Assembly (NCBI RefSeq): GCF_000376225.1
Contig: NZ_AQXL01000135.1
Coordinates: 62,001 to 126,000 of the forward strand
Direction of reading: 5' to 3'
DNA length: 64,000 nucleotides
Source: Effusibacillus pohliae DSM 22757
GTDB taxonomy: Bacteria; Bacillota; Bacilli; Tumebacillales; Effusibacillaceae
Position numbers and translations under genes: made by a program
Part shown: positions 38,301-47,531 of the stretch, in pieces
How positions within the stretch are numbered: the first letter of the stretch is position 1
How the letters are laid out: every line of letters begins with the position of its first letter
Notes under the pieces: generated by a model
What the model saw: the letters and a program-made list of their open reading frames with translations, nothing else
What the model was told of the DNA's origin: nothing
Database searches by the model: none

Positions 38301-39077
38301 ATGAAACGGGTAGGTTTGGCTTTGGGGGGCGGCGCTGTGCGCGGTCTGGCGCATATCGGCGTGCTGAAAGTACTGCAGCGGCATCAAATCCCGATCCACT
38401 ACATTGCCGGCACCAGCATGGGGGGCCTGATCGGGGGCCTGGTGGCGGCCGGCATCGCGCCGGAAGAAATCGAGGAGTTTATTTATGCGACGCCCACCTA
38501 TCGGTTGGTCGACTTTGCGATTCTCAAACGGGGAATCCTGGCGGGCGACAAGATTTACACCCTGCTGATCCAAATGTTGGAACAGAAAGGGTTGGGCGAT
38601 GTGCAAATCGAGGATCTGCCGATCACCTTCCGGGCGGTTTCGGTCGATCTGAAGCGTGGCCAGATTTTTCTGTTTGAACGGGGCAGCCTGCTGCTGGCGA
38701 TTCGGGCAACCACTTCGATCCCCGGCCTGTTCGCGCCGGTGGCGTATCAGGACAAAGTGTTGGTGGACGGCGGCATTCTCAACAACCTGCCGGCCGATCT
38801 GGCACGCCGTGAAGGGGTGGATGCGGTGGTCGCCGTCGATGTGGAACGGGAACATGAGGAGCAGGAGCCGCGCAACATTTTTGAGGTTTTGTACCGCTCG
38901 TATTCGATCATGACAACGACGATTCGCCGAGCCAATCTGCGCTATGCGGACGTCGTGCTGCGACCGCGGGTCGGGCATATCCTGGCGTTTGATTTCAGCA
39001 AGGTGAGAGAGAGCATCGAGGCGGGGGAACGGGCGGCGGAACGCAAGCTGAAACAGGTGGCCCAACTGTTGGAGTAG
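38301..39077 (+). CDS. Patatin-like phospholipase (RssA/YlbK type)
   Basis: Serine hydrolase with a Ser-Asp dyad: oxyanion GGGAVRG, nucleophile in GTSMGG, and the aspartate in VDGGILNNLP. 258 residues with no signal peptide, like cytosolic bacterial RssA/YlbK proteins. Substrate is probably a lysolipid or acyl ester but is unproven. GGGAAGGA precedes the ATG at good distance. Confidence 0.9.
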   Translation: MKRVGLALGGGAVRGLAHIGVLKVLQRHQIPIHYIAGTSMGGLIGGLVAAGIAPEEIEEFIYATPTYRLVDFAILKRGILAGDKIYTLLIQMLEQKGLGDVQIEDLPITFRAVSVDLKRGQIFLFERGSLLLAIRATTSIPGLFAPVAYQDKVLVDGGILNNLPADLARREGVDAVVAVDVEREHEEQEPRNIFEVLYRSYSIMTTTIRRANLRYADVVLRPRVGHILAFDFSKVRESIEAGERAAERKLKQVAQLLE

Positions 39078-39098
39078 CTAGCTCCGGTTGGGCCATTT
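39059..39098 (+). terminator. Terminator overlapping the patatin stop
   Basis: GGCCCAAC (39059-39066) and GTTGGGCC (39087-39094) pair perfectly, with an inner GGAG/CTCC stem, followed by ATTT. A second small stem, GCCATTT/AAATGGC, follows at once (39092-39112). Confidence 0.6.
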
Positions 39099-39132
39099 CC
39101 GGGGAAAATGGCTGTTGACGTTGAAATGAAAG

Positions 39133-39173
39133 ATGGAGGTCGTATTTTCATAAAGTTTTTTATAGACCTCCAT
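39133..39173. repeat. 9-bp inverted repeat at the left side of the IS110 element
   Basis: ATGGAGGTC (39133-39141) and GACCTCCAT (39165-39173) are perfect inverted repeats around an AT-rich 23-base loop. It may be part of the element's left end or a target hairpin that the element entered. Confidence 0.6.
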
Positions 39174-39231
39174 GCCGCTACGGCGGCACCATCAGATGAT
39201 GAAAATCGGGCAGTTGAGGTATAATCAACTT

Positions 39232-39411
39232 GCGGCTGGTGAAGGCAGGTCGTGACTTCATGGTGCTTGCGAGCCCGATAGGTAGACTGAACCCCAACGA
39301 CCAGGTGCACCACAGACTGTTGCTCCGATTCGGAAGCACGCGGGATAGAATGATCGAGAATGGTCGTTGCACCAGTCCTTCCATTTGAAAGCCGCAAGGA
39401 GTTTGACGGAT
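39232..39411 (+). ncRNA. Candidate IS110 bridge RNA
   Basis: A TATAAT box (39220-39225) is followed by a GC-rich, strongly structured stretch with no coding. It includes TGAAG/CTTCA (39239/39256), GCTTGCGAGC (39265-39274), and a 9-bp stem CAACGACCA (39295-39303) with TGGTCGTTG (39361-39369) enclosing a 57-base loop. Recently described IS110 bridge RNAs come from exactly this 5' non-coding position and carry target- and donor-binding loops. Confidence 0.6.
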
Positions 39412-40632
39412 ATGGACGTGGTATACAGTCGCGTTTGCGGTCTGGATGTACACAAAAAGAACGTCGTGGCTTGTGTGCTCACACCGGAAACAAAAGAAAT
39501 CCGTACTTTCTCCACCATGACTGAAGATCTTCTGGCGCTGGTCGATTGGATTAAGCAACACGGATGTACGCACGTTGCGATGGAAAGCACCGGTTCGTAC
39601 TGGAAACCTGTTTACAACCTGCTGGAGATGGAAGACATCAAAACGTTGGTGGTCAATGCCCGCCACATCAAGCATGTGCCGGGGCGTAAAACGGACGTCA
39701 AAGATGCGGAATGGATTGCCGGTTTGCTGCGGCACGGCCTGCTGCAAGGCAGTTACATTCCAAGTCGTGATCAGCGGGAACTGCGGGAACTGGTCCGGTA
39801 TCGCCGCAGCCTGATCGAAGAACGGGCCCGGGAAGTCAACCGGATTCACAAGGTTCTTGAAGGGGCCAACATTAAACTGTCATCGGTGGCAAGCGATGTG
39901 CTGGGCAAATCCGGACGGGCGATGATCGAAGCAATGGTCGCGGGAGAAACGGATGCCGTGATGCTGTCCGAATTGGCACAACGGCGGCTGAAAAGCAAAA
40001 AGCCGGAATTGATCAAGGCATTGAACGGACTGATGGGTCCGCATCAGCGGCTGATGCTGGCAGCGCAATTACGGCATATCGACGATTTGGACGCGCTGAT
40101 CAAACAACTGGACGAAGAGATCAAGAGGCGGATGCTCCCTTTTGAGGAAGACCTGGAACGGTTGGATACGATTCCCGGAGTGGCAAGGCGCACCGCAGAA
40201 CAGATTTTGGCGGAAATCGGCACCGACATGAACCGGTTTCCCTCCGCCGCCCATCTGTGTTCGTGGGCGGGGCTGGCTCCAGGTAACCATGAAAGTGCCG
40301 GTAAACGTAAATCCGGTCGAACGACAAAAGGGAATCAAAAGCTGCGAAGCGCCTTGGTAGAGGCCGCCCAAGCTGCAGCCCGAACGAAGAACACGTACTT
40401 GTCGAGTCAATACCGTCGAATCGCCGCCCGTCGGGGAGCCAATCGAGCTGCGGTTGCAGTTGCCCACAGCATCTTGACGATCGTTTACCATCTCCTGAAG
40501 CGCAAGCAAACGTATGTGGAACTAGGTGCTAACTATTATGAAGAACGGCAGCGCGACCGAGTGGTCAAACAAGCCGTTCGAAAGCTGGAAGCGTTAGGAT
40601 TGAAGGTCACGGTGGAGGAAGCGATTGCGTAA
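39412..40632 (+). CDS. IS110-family transposase (recombinase)
   Basis: 406-residue DEDD recombinase. The RuvC-like N-terminal domain shows GLDVHKKNVVACV, AMESTGSYWKPVYN and KTDVKDAEWIA, and the C-terminal Transposase_20 domain has IPGVARRTAEQILAEIG, FPSAAHLCSWAGLAPGN and the serine in NHESAGKRKSG. The gene is intact, so the element may be active. AAGGAG lies about 12 bases before ATG 39412. Confidence 0.93.
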   Translation: MDVVYSRVCGLDVHKKNVVACVLTPETKEIRTFSTMTEDLLALVDWIKQHGCTHVAMESTGSYWKPVYNLLEMEDIKTLVVNARHIKHVPGRKTDVKDAEWIAGLLRHGLLQGSYIPSRDQRELRELVRYRRSLIEERAREVNRIHKVLEGANIKLSSVASDVLGKSGRAMIEAMVAGETDAVMLSELAQRRLKSKKPELIKALNGLMGPHQRLMLAAQLRHIDDLDALIKQLDEEIKRRMLPFEEDLERLDTIPGVARRTAEQILAEIGTDMNRFPSAAHLCSWAGLAPGNHESAGKRKSGRTTKGNQKLRSALVEAAQAAARTKNTYLSSQYRRIAARRGANRAAVAVAHSILTIVYHLLKRKQTYVELGANYYEERQRDRVVKQAVRKLEALGLKVTVEEAIA

Positions 40633-40831
40633 GAAACAGGTCGTCCAGAAATTACCATGTGGACGATAGATGAGTTGTGGCCTTTTTTTGTCTTTTCAAG
40701 AGCTAATATTTTCGGGATAGAAAGAGGAAATAGCGTGAAAGAGCGCATAGAACTTGTACCGCTGGCATATTTCTAACAATGGGCGGTCTGCCGTCCAAAT
40801 TCCGGCTCTTTTTGCAAGGAGGGACACTTGC

Positions 40832-41896
40832 ATGGAAAGGGCCCCGCGAAACCGCTCGCTCGACATCGCGCTGCTGATTTTGATCATCCTGGGCTGCGTT
40901 TTTTTGTTGAACCAGCTGAGCGGATTGCTGCTTGGGATCTGGCTTGTCCTGCGGACAGTGCTGGCGCCTTTTTTAATCGCCATGATCATCTCTTATATGC
41001 TCAATCCGATCGTTTGCCGGCTGGTCGACCGGGGCGTGCCGCGCGGCGTCAGTGTGATCATGATTTACTTTGTGTTCTTTACGTTGCTGGCTGTGGTGCT
41101 GGTCAACACGATCCCGATTTTTATCGAGCAGCTGAAAGAATTTGTGGAAACGTTGCCGTCGATCGTCGAACAGGTGGAGAAATGGAGCAAACATCTGGAC
41201 GATGGCGCCAGACGGATGCCGGATGCGGTGCACAAGGCGATCGACACGAATCTGATCCGCTTTGAGGAAGCGGTTACCCGCTATATCACCAATTTTCTCG
41301 GCTCTTTGGGCGACACGCTGGAACAACTTTTAACGGCGCTGGTGATTCCGTTTCTCGTGTTTTATATGCTGAAAGATTTGAAAGTGATGGAACGAACGGT
41401 GGTTGCACTGTTCCCGACACGCCACCGCAAGGAATTGATTGAGCTGACCAAATCGATCGACGAGGCGCTTGGCAACTACATTCGCGGCCAGTTGATCGTC
41501 ATGCTGGTTGTCGGAACGCTGGTGTACATCGGGTATCGAATCGTCGGCATGCCGTACGGCCTGATGCTCGCTCTGCTGGTGGCGATCACCAACATCATTC
41601 CCTACGTCGGGCCGTTCATCGGAGCCGCGCCGGCAATCATCCTCGCCTTCACGATTTCGCCGGTAATGGCGCTGAAAGTGACGATCGTCAATCTGGTCGT
41701 GCAGCAACTGGAGGGGAATTTCATCTCGCCGCAAATCGTCAGCAAAAGCTTGAATCTGCATCCGCTGTTGATTATTTTTGCATTGCTCTTGGGCGGCGAG
41801 ATCGGCGGCATTCTCGGCCTGATTCTTGCCGTACCGGTAGTCGCCATCCTAAAGGTGATCCTGGAGCACGTAGTGATGCATTATGTCAGAAGATAG
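40832..41896 (+). CDS. yrrI: AI-2E family transporter YrrI
   Basis: 354-residue membrane protein of the AI-2E (YrrI/PerM/TqsA) exporter family with about eight hydrophobic helices. Characteristic segments are YMLNPIVCRLVDRGVPR near the start, ALGNYIRGQLIVMLVVG, and NIIPYVGPFIGAAPA. Members export autoinducers or ions; the substrate of YrrI is unknown. AAGGAGGG precedes the ATG. In B. subtilis yrrI is followed by alaS; here ireB follows after 105 bases. Confidence 0.9.
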   Translation: MERAPRNRSLDIALLILIILGCVFLLNQLSGLLLGIWLVLRTVLAPFLIAMIISYMLNPIVCRLVDRGVPRGVSVIMIYFVFFTLLAVVLVNTIPIFIEQLKEFVETLPSIVEQVEKWSKHLDDGARRMPDAVHKAIDTNLIRFEEAVTRYITNFLGSLGDTLEQLLTALVIPFLVFYMLKDLKVMERTVVALFPTRHRKELIELTKSIDEALGNYIRGQLIVMLVVGTLVYIGYRIVGMPYGLMLALLVAITNIIPYVGPFIGAAPAIILAFTISPVMALKVTIVNLVVQQLEGNFISPQIVSKSLNLHPLLIIFALLLGGEIGGILGLILAVPVVAILKVILEHVVMHYVRR

Positions 41897-42001
41897 TCAA
41901 CGTGGGATAAAACTTCCGTGTTTTAAAAAGAGGAAATTGCCGACAAGAGAGCGAATAAGTTTCCATGGGATCTGTCAGACTACCAAAAAGAGGTGTCACT
42001 C

Positions 42002-42265
42002 ATGACTTCACATCTCGACAAGACGATGATGTTCTCCGGGAATAAAGAGGAAGAGGTGAATGAGGCGCAGCGGGCGCTGCTGGTTGCGTACGAGGCGCTG
42101 AAGGTGAAGGGATACAATCCGATTCATCAGATTGTCGGCTACCTGATTTCGGGCGACCCGGCCTACATTACCAGCCACAACGACGCGCGCAACACGATCC
42201 GCAAAGTAGAGCGGGACGACCTGATTGAAGAACTGGTGCGCGCTTATCTGGCCGATCGGACATGA
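42002..42265 (+). CDS. ireB: IreB regulatory phosphoprotein (UPF0297, YrzL)
   Basis: 87 residues, beginning SHLDKTMMF with the conserved phosphorylatable threonine region. In Enterococcus IreB is phosphorylated by the PASTA kinase IreK and restrains cephalosporin resistance. ATG 42002 has AAGAGGTG six bases upstream. Its stop overlaps the ruvX start (ATGA). Confidence 0.93.
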   Translation: MTSHLDKTMMFSGNKEEEVNEAQRALLVAYEALKVKGYNPIHQIVGYLISGDPAYITSHNDARNTIRKVERDDLIEELVRAYLADRT

Positions 42266-42690
42266 AGGGACGTCTGCTGGGAGTCGATCTCGGCGACGTC
42301 CGGATCGGCGTTGCGGTCAGCGACCCCTTGGGAATGACGGCGCAAGGCATCGAAGTGATCCGGCGCACATCGGACGCGGAAGCTTTGCAGCGACTGGGTG
42401 AACTGATCCGGCAGTATGAAGTGGAAACGATCGTCCTCGGATTCCCGAAAAATATGAATGGCACGATCGGCCCGCGGGGAGAAGCCACCCGCGAGTTTGC
42501 CGAACGTTTGGAAGAAACGTTTCAGATCCCGGTCGTCCTGTGGGATGAGCGGCTGTCGACGATGGCGGCGGAACGCATGCTGATCGAAGCGGACGTTCGC
42601 CGCAACAAGCGGAGGCAAGTCGTTGACAAAATGGCGGCGGCGATCATTCTGCAAAGCTATCTGGATTCGTTGTCAACCTGTCGTGACTGA
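42262..42690 (+). CDS. ruvX: Putative Holliday junction resolvase / pre-16S rRNA nuclease RuvX (YqgF)
   Basis: RNase H-fold nuclease, 142 residues. [15 protein letters not shown] at the N-terminus, LGFPKNMNG, and the late [16 protein letters not shown] carry the acidic catalytic residues. In E. coli YqgF trims pre-16S rRNA; in other bacteria resolvase activity is reported. Start codon overlaps the ireB stop. Confidence 0.94.
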   Translation: MKGRLLGVDLGDVRIGVAVSDPLGMTAQGIEVIRRTSDAEALQRLGELIRQYEVETIVLGFPKNMNGTIGPRGEATREFAERLEETFQIPVVLWDERLSTMAAERMLIEADVRRNKRRQVVDKMAAAIILQSYLDSLSTCRD

Positions 42691-42729
42691 GCTGCTGCGG
42701 CTTTTGAATCTGGATCGAGGAGTGACAAA

Positions 42730-42999
42730 ATGAGCGACGTACAAAGCGAAAACATTATTGTCTTGACGGATGAAGAGGGCGCGGAGCACGAATTTGAAGT
42801 GTTGGAAGTGCTGGAAGTGGACGAAAAAACGTACGCGATTCTGCAGCCGACCGATGCGAAAGAGGACGAAGCGATCATCTTGCGGATCGAACAGGACGCG
42901 GATGGCAACGAAATTCTGGTCAGCATCGATGATGACGACGAATGGGACAAGGTGGCGGAAGCGTACGACACCTTGCTCTTTGAGGAACTGGAAGACTAG
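42730..42999 (+). CDS. yrzB: DUF1292 protein YrzB
   Basis: 89-residue very acidic protein, with the DUF1292 pattern IIVLTDEEGAEHEFEVLEVLE. No known function; almost always next to ruvX and mltG. GGAG lies just upstream of the ATG. A terminator follows. Confidence 0.92.
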   Translation: MSDVQSENIIVLTDEEGAEHEFEVLEVLEVDEKTYAILQPTDAKEDEAIILRIEQDADGNEILVSIDDDDEWDKVAEAYDTLLFEELED

Positions 43000-43018
43000 C
43001 GTGGATTGCAATGGCGAT

Positions 43019-43047
43019 ACCGGACGTCAACACCGTCCGGTTTTTTG
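43019..43047 (+). terminator. Terminator after yrzB
   Basis: ACCGGACG (43019-43026) pairs with CGTCCGGT (43034-43041), followed by six T. A TATAAT lies immediately behind and could start the mltG transcript. Confidence 0.92.
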
Positions 43048-43126
43048 TTATAATAAAGACTGTTGCTATTGACATACAACCTAAGACTATGGCAAATACA
43101 GGTTAAGAAACATTGTTGTCTGGAAG

Positions 43127-43233
43127 CTGCTCTTTAAAGGGGAGCAGTGGATGCTGTGAATGCGCGCCACGCATGGCGAAGACTCGTCATGCAACTCATG
43201 GGCTTTTCGTAAACCAACAAAGTTTACGAAAAG
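43127..43233 (+). promoter_or_regulatory. Structured leader of mltG
   Basis: Two stems lie between the yrzB terminator and mltG: CTGCTC (43127-43132) with GAGCAG (43142-43147), and a perfect 12-bp repeat CTTTTCGTAAAC (43203-43214) with GTTTACGAAAAG (43222-43233) around a 7-base loop. No T run follows, so neither is a simple terminator. I do not recognise a known riboswitch class. Confidence 0.55.
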
Positions 43234-43268
43234 AGCGCTAATGGGGCTCAGAGAAGGGAGGGGTCAAA

Positions 43269-44363
43269 ATGGACTGGGCGGCTATGTGGCAATGGGCCAA
43301 TCGGATATTGGCTCCGGCCCGCGATGGTCTGCGACGTTTTCGGCTGACCATCCTGCTCGGAACCGTGTTGGCCGCTGGAGCTTTCTATACTTGGTGGCAA
43401 TGGACTCCGCCTGCCGGGACCGGCCAGGTCGTGTCGTTCGAAATTCCGCAAGGCGCGACGACGCAACAAATTGCCGAGATTTTGGCGAACAAGGGATTGA
43501 TCCGGAATTCGTTCATCTTCCGGGCCGCCGCTTTATGGGGCGGACAAGCCGGTTCCCTGCAGGCGGGCACGTATGCGATTCAGCAGGGGGCGACGATTCC
43601 GGAAATTCTCGATCGGATCCGGCAGGGAAAAGTGACTGTGAACACTGTGCGGGTCACCATTCCGGAGGGATTTACGATCGAACAGATCGCGGACACGCTT
43701 GCAAAAAAAGGATTGGTTGACCGGCAACGTTTTCTGCAAGAAGCGGACAACGGGACGTTTGACTATGATTTTGTCAAGGAGATTCCCAGGCAGCCGGACA
43801 TACGGCATCGCCTGGAAGGATATCTGTTTCCCGACACATACGAAATCAAGCCGGGAATGAGTGAACATGAGATACTCGACATGATGCTGAAGCGGTTTGG
43901 ACAAGTGGTCACGCCCGAACTGCGACAACGTTTCCAGGCAAACGGGCTGTCGCTGCACCAAGCGGTGACGATGGCTTCGCTGGTCGAGCGGGAAGCACGC
44001 GTGGCGAAAGAGCGGCCGGTGATCGCAGGCGTCATGTTTAACCGGTTGCACCAAAAACCGCCTATGCTTCTGCAAATCGATGCAACCGTGCAATATGCAG
44101 TCGGGCAAAAAACGGATCTTCTCTTGAAAGATCTGGAAGTGGACAGTCCCTACAACACGTACAAGCGGGCAGGACTGCCGCCCGGTCCGATTGCCGCTCC
44201 CGGACTGGACAGCCTGCAAGCGGTCGCCTCGCCGGAGAAGCACGAATATCTTTATTATGTAACGAAAAAGGACGGTACCGGCGAGCACTATTTTGGAAAA
44301 ACGCTGGAAGAGCACAACCGCAACATCGCGTTAAGCGAACAGAATCTGAAAAAGGGAAACTAG
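43269..44363 (+). CDS. mltG: Endolytic transglycosylase MltG
   Basis: Membrane-anchored YceG-family lytic transglycosylase that cuts nascent glycan strands within the septal and elongation machinery. One transmembrane helix at about residues 20-40, a LysM-like subdomain, then the catalytic YceG core with the glutamate in ASLVEREARVAKERPVIAGVM and the QIDATVQYA motif. 364 residues; GGGAGGGG precedes the ATG. Matches yrrL of B. subtilis. Confidence 0.94.
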   Translation: MDWAAMWQWANRILAPARDGLRRFRLTILLGTVLAAGAFYTWWQWTPPAGTGQVVSFEIPQGATTQQIAEILANKGLIRNSFIFRAAALWGGQAGSLQAGTYAIQQGATIPEILDRIRQGKVTVNTVRVTIPEGFTIEQIADTLAKKGLVDRQRFLQEADNGTFDYDFVKEIPRQPDIRHRLEGYLFPDTYEIKPGMSEHEILDMMLKRFGQVVTPELRQRFQANGLSLHQAVTMASLVEREARVAKERPVIAGVMFNRLHQKPPMLLQIDATVQYAVGQKTDLLLKDLEVDSPYNTYKRAGLPPGPIAAPGLDSLQAVASPEKHEYLYYVTKKDGTGEHYFGKTLEEHNRNIALSEQNLKKGN

Positions 44364-44440
44364 CAGCCGGCGTTCTGTTCAGGGCGGCCGTCGTATTCGC
44401 CATTCCGCCAACGTGCAAACTAGTGGCGAGGTGGTGCCAG

Positions 44441-45229
44441 ATGGAAACGAATGAAAACCGGAACGAGCGGGAGGCGGCGGAGCAGATGGTGACCGATTGG
44501 TTGCAGTCTCCCGTTATCAAGGGAGAGTCGTGTTTCGGCGATTCCCGGTTCGAACCGGAAAAGGATGTCAGGAGAATGGATGATCGTTTGCTTTCTTACA
44601 TTCGCGGGCTGATTCCGGCCCGCGATCCGCTTTTGACGAGCATCGAACGGCGGGCGGAGGAACTGTTTATCCCGATCCTCGATCTGGAGACCGCCCAGTT
44701 TTTGCGCGTATTTTTACGCACCCACCAGCCGCGTCGGATTTTGGAAGTCGGAACGGCAATCGGTTATTCGGCGATTGTGATGGCAAAGGCTTGTTCCGCC
44801 TCGATCGTGACGATTGAGCGTGACCCGGTGAGGGCGGCGGAGGCGCTTCAGAATATCGAACAGGCGGGATTGCGGGATCGGGTCCGGCTGTTGCAAGGGG
44901 ATGCGTTCGACATTCTGCCCGGCTTGCTTCGCGATTCACCGGAATCGTTTGACATCGTGTTTTTGGATGCAGCCAAAGGGCAGTATCCCCATTTTCTCGA
45001 ATTGGTGCTGCCGTTGTTGCGGCCGGGCGGCATCCTGTTCAGCGACAATGTGTTTTTTCAGGGATTGGTCGCCGGACCGGAACATGTGAAGCACAAACTG
45101 CGGACGATCGTCATGCGGCTGCGGGAGTACAATCGGACGCTCGCGGACCATTCCGCTCTCGAAACGGCGTTTGTACCGATCGGCGACGGGCTCGCCATTT
45201 CGATGAAAAAAGAAGGGTCGCCGGCGTGA
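44441..45229 (+). CDS. trmR: SAM-dependent O-methyltransferase YrrM/TrmR
   Basis: Class I methyltransferase of the catechol-O-methyltransferase-like family. SAM-binding ILEVGTAIGYSAIVMA, the acidic TIERDP, metal aspartates in IVFLDAAKGQY and FSDNVFF. In B. subtilis TrmR (YrrM) methylates 5-hydroxyuridine at tRNA position 34. From ATG 44441 (GAGGTGG upstream) it has 262 residues, with about 45 extra at the N-terminus. ATG 44576 would give the usual 217, but its ribosome site is poor. Either the extension is real or translation starts at 44576. Confidence 0.85.
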   Translation: METNENRNEREAAEQMVTDWLQSPVIKGESCFGDSRFEPEKDVRRMDDRLLSYIRGLIPARDPLLTSIERRAEELFIPILDLETAQFLRVFLRTHQPRRILEVGTAIGYSAIVMAKACSASIVTIERDPVRAAEALQNIEQAGLRDRVRLLQGDAFDILPGLLRDSPESFDIVFLDAAKGQYPHFLELVLPLLRPGGILFSDNVFFQGLVAGPEHVKHKLRTIVMRLREYNRTLADHSALETAFVPIGDGLAISMKKEGSPA

Positions 45230-45259
45230 ATTGTTGAAGCCGGCTTTGCAGTCGGATTC

Positions 45260-47410
45260 CTAGTGGATCAGTTGGCTTTTTTTCGCTTTCTTGACCAGTC
45301 CTTCAGTTGCCTGGTTAATAAATTTCTTTAATGCCAGGCCCATCATGAGTGTAATCACGACATAGACACCCAGCATGAAAAGATCCTTGCCGACAATATC
45401 CCAAAGGATCCCTCCGACGGCTTCCCGGAGCATACTGATGGCATACGTAAACGGCAGGAAAGGGTATAAGACCTGAAAAAACTGCGGCGTCACCTGAATC
45501 GGAAACGTACCGCCAGAACCGGCAATCTGCAGCACCAGCAAAAGAATCGCCATCGCTTTGCCGACGTTGCCGAACACGGAAACCAGGGTATATACGATAA
45601 ACATGAACACGGAGCTGAGCAGCATGCCGAATAAGATGAACCACATTTTATCTGCCACATAGGCCTGTACAATCAGAATGTCCCCGGTTGTGACCACGAG
45701 CGATTGCAGATCCGCCAGGGTCAGAAACGTAAGATAACGTCCAAAGTAGATCTCGTAGCTTTTATACTCGACGTTTGGATCATGCACTTCAACAGTCAAT
45801 AAGGAAACCAAGAGCAACGCTCCCACCCAAAGCGAAAGGGTAGTAAAAAATGGCGACATGGCAGATCCGTAATTCGGAATGGGAAACAGTTTATTTTCCT
45901 TCAATACGACAGGTTGGGTGAAAAATTCACTTTCTTTTTTCGCATCTTTTTTTAACAGGTCAATCAGTTGGTCAAGGGTTCCTTCCTTTTCCAAGGTTCG
46001 AATCAGGTTGGCCAGGCGTTTGATTCCCGCCTCTACGGCAGGCAGATTGCTTTGGATGGCTTGCAGTTCTTGCATACCTACTGCCAGCCCTTGCGACGCA
46101 TCGTTTAGAATACGCTGCACATCGGGGATCCTTTTGCTTGCTTCAGCCAACACTTCATCCACATTCTGGACAGATGCTTTCGCCTGATCCACCCCTTGTT
46201 GGATCTGAGGCGCGATCTCGCTGTCATATCGCTGTAAAATATCTCCGATGGACCGGTTGCTGTCTTCCGAAATACGATGGAGATTGTTGATCAGTTCGTC
46301 GGCTGGCCTTCCTCCTTGCTTGAGAACATTGTGCACGTTATTCACCAGGGACAACTGCTGTTGAAAATTCTGGCTGACTTGCCGCAGCCGACCTGTCATG
46401 GAAGCGAGCCGGTGGTTGCCAGCGAGACTGTTCAGCCGATCAAACAGGGCAACCAGATTGTCCGTGTTTTTCATTGCAATCGCCAGCCGCTCAGCGGATC
46501 TGTCCAGTTCCACTTCCAGGGCGGCAGGGTCGGTTCCGACATCTTGCAAAATGGCACTCACCTGCTCTGCGGCCAAGGCGGTTTGCTGTAACAGCGCAAG
46601 ATCCTGTTTGACATTGGGCGAAATTGTGGCGAACGCCTCCGAAATCCGGTCAAGAAATTGGCCGACCCGGTTGGCCAGGTCTTGTCCGTCCTGCGCCAGT
46701 CGGGCCAACAACGGAAGATTGGCCTGTGCCTTACGGATGAGCTCGTTCAGGGTACGAATATCATCGGAGGCAACGTTTACGATCGAATTGATCTCGGGTA
46801 TCAGGGCCTCCAGTTTGAATATCAAATCCCTCACTTTTTCGATCGCAGGGCGTTGGGTTTCCAATTCGATTCCGAGCTCGTTAAAAATCCGAAACAGCGT
46901 TTCGGTTGCGACCTTGATAAAGGTACGGTTGATTTCTTCCACAATGCCGCTTGCTCCCTTCGCGGTGATTCTCGGGGCAATCGCATTGATTTTTTCGTTC
47001 ACATAGTAGTCAAGCTCAGCTTTTTGCGGATTGTCCGTCAGAACCGTCGCGATCTTTTTCGAAAAATCCGCGGGAATCAGGATGCTCGCATAATAATCAC
47101 CATGCTCCACACCTTTCATCGCCTGCTTTTCATCGACGAACGTCCAACCGATTTTCCGGTTTTCCTTTAACGCAGAAATAATCTGATCTCCGATATTCAG
47201 CGGTTTCCCCTGCAAGGTGGCCCCTGCATCCCGATTCACGACAGCTACCTGAAGACCGCTGGTCCGCCCATAGGGATCCCAGGACGCTTTAATATTAAAC
47301 CAGGCATAAAGGGAAGGTAAAATCACCAGTCCCAGAATCAAAACAAAAGCCACCCAGTTTCCGGAAATATTTTTCAAATCGCGGAAATAGATCAGCCAGA
47401 TTTTTTTCAT
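45260..47410 (-). CDS. YhgE/Pip-type membrane protein
   Basis: 716 residues. One N-terminal helix (WVAFVLILGLVILPSLYAWFNI), a large extracytoplasmic region of about 480 residues dominated by coiled coil, then five C-terminal helices of an ABC-2 permease-like domain. This is the YhgE/Pip layout (phage-infection protein of Lactococcus; YukE-secretion EsaA relatives). Function in bacilli is not settled. ATG 47410 is chosen because the family starts MKKIWLIY; the site GGGGAT is weak. Composition is more AT-rich than its left neighbours. Confidence 0.9.
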   Translation of the reverse strand: MKKIWLIYFRDLKNISGNWVAFVLILGLVILPSLYAWFNIKASWDPYGRTSGLQVAVVNRDAGATLQGKPLNIGDQIISALKENRKIGWTFVDEKQAMKGVEHGDYYASILIPADFSKKIATVLTDNPQKAELDYYVNEKINAIAPRITAKGASGIVEEINRTFIKVATETLFRIFNELGIELETQRPAIEKVRDLIFKLEALIPEINSIVNVASDDIRTLNELIRKAQANLPLLARLAQDGQDLANRVGQFLDRISEAFATISPNVKQDLALLQQTALAAEQVSAILQDVGTDPAALEVELDRSAERLAIAMKNTDNLVALFDRLNSLAGNHRLASMTGRLRQVSQNFQQQLSLVNNVHNVLKQGGRPADELINNLHRISEDSNRSIGDILQRYDSEIAPQIQQGVDQAKASVQNVDEVLAEASKRIPDVQRILNDASQGLAVGMQELQAIQSNLPAVEAGIKRLANLIRTLEKEGTLDQLIDLLKKDAKKESEFFTQPVVLKENKLFPIPNYGSAMSPFFTTLSLWVGALLLVSLLTVEVHDPNVEYKSYEIYFGRYLTFLTLADLQSLVVTTGDILIVQAYVADKMWFILFGMLLSSVFMFIVYTLVSVFGNVGKAMAILLLVLQIAGSGGTFPIQVTPQFFQVLYPFLPFTYAISMLREAVGGILWDIVGKDLFMLGVYVVITLMMGLALKKFINQATEGLVKKAKKSQLIH

Positions 47411-47506
47411 TCTGAATTCATCCCCAACACCGCGTTTTCTCGCGTGTAGTATGACTGCTTTCATTTTTATGTATACAAATGGGCGTTGTTCATCTGTGTA
47501 GCACTA

Positions 47507-47531
47507 CAGTTGTAGCGGTTCGATACAACTG
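47507..47531. promoter_or_regulatory. Candidate AcxR upstream activator site
   Basis: CAGTTGTA (47507-47514) and TACAACTG (47524-47531) are perfect inverted repeats with a 9-base spacer, about 95 bases upstream of the sigma-54 promoter. Another small repeat, TGTAG-CA-CTACA (47497-47508), overlaps it. TACAACTG recurs in the acxR promoter. Confidence 0.65.

Larger units (their letters stand above)
39120..40680 (+). mobile_element. IS110-family insertion sequence (ends approximate)
   Basis: One IS110 transposase gene with about 180-290 bases of structured non-coding sequence upstream and a short right flank containing a CGTCCA/TGGACG stem. IS110 elements lack clear terminal repeats, so the true ends cannot be set from one copy; these bounds only bracket the likely element. 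It separates the patatin gene from yrrI. Confidence 0.6.
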
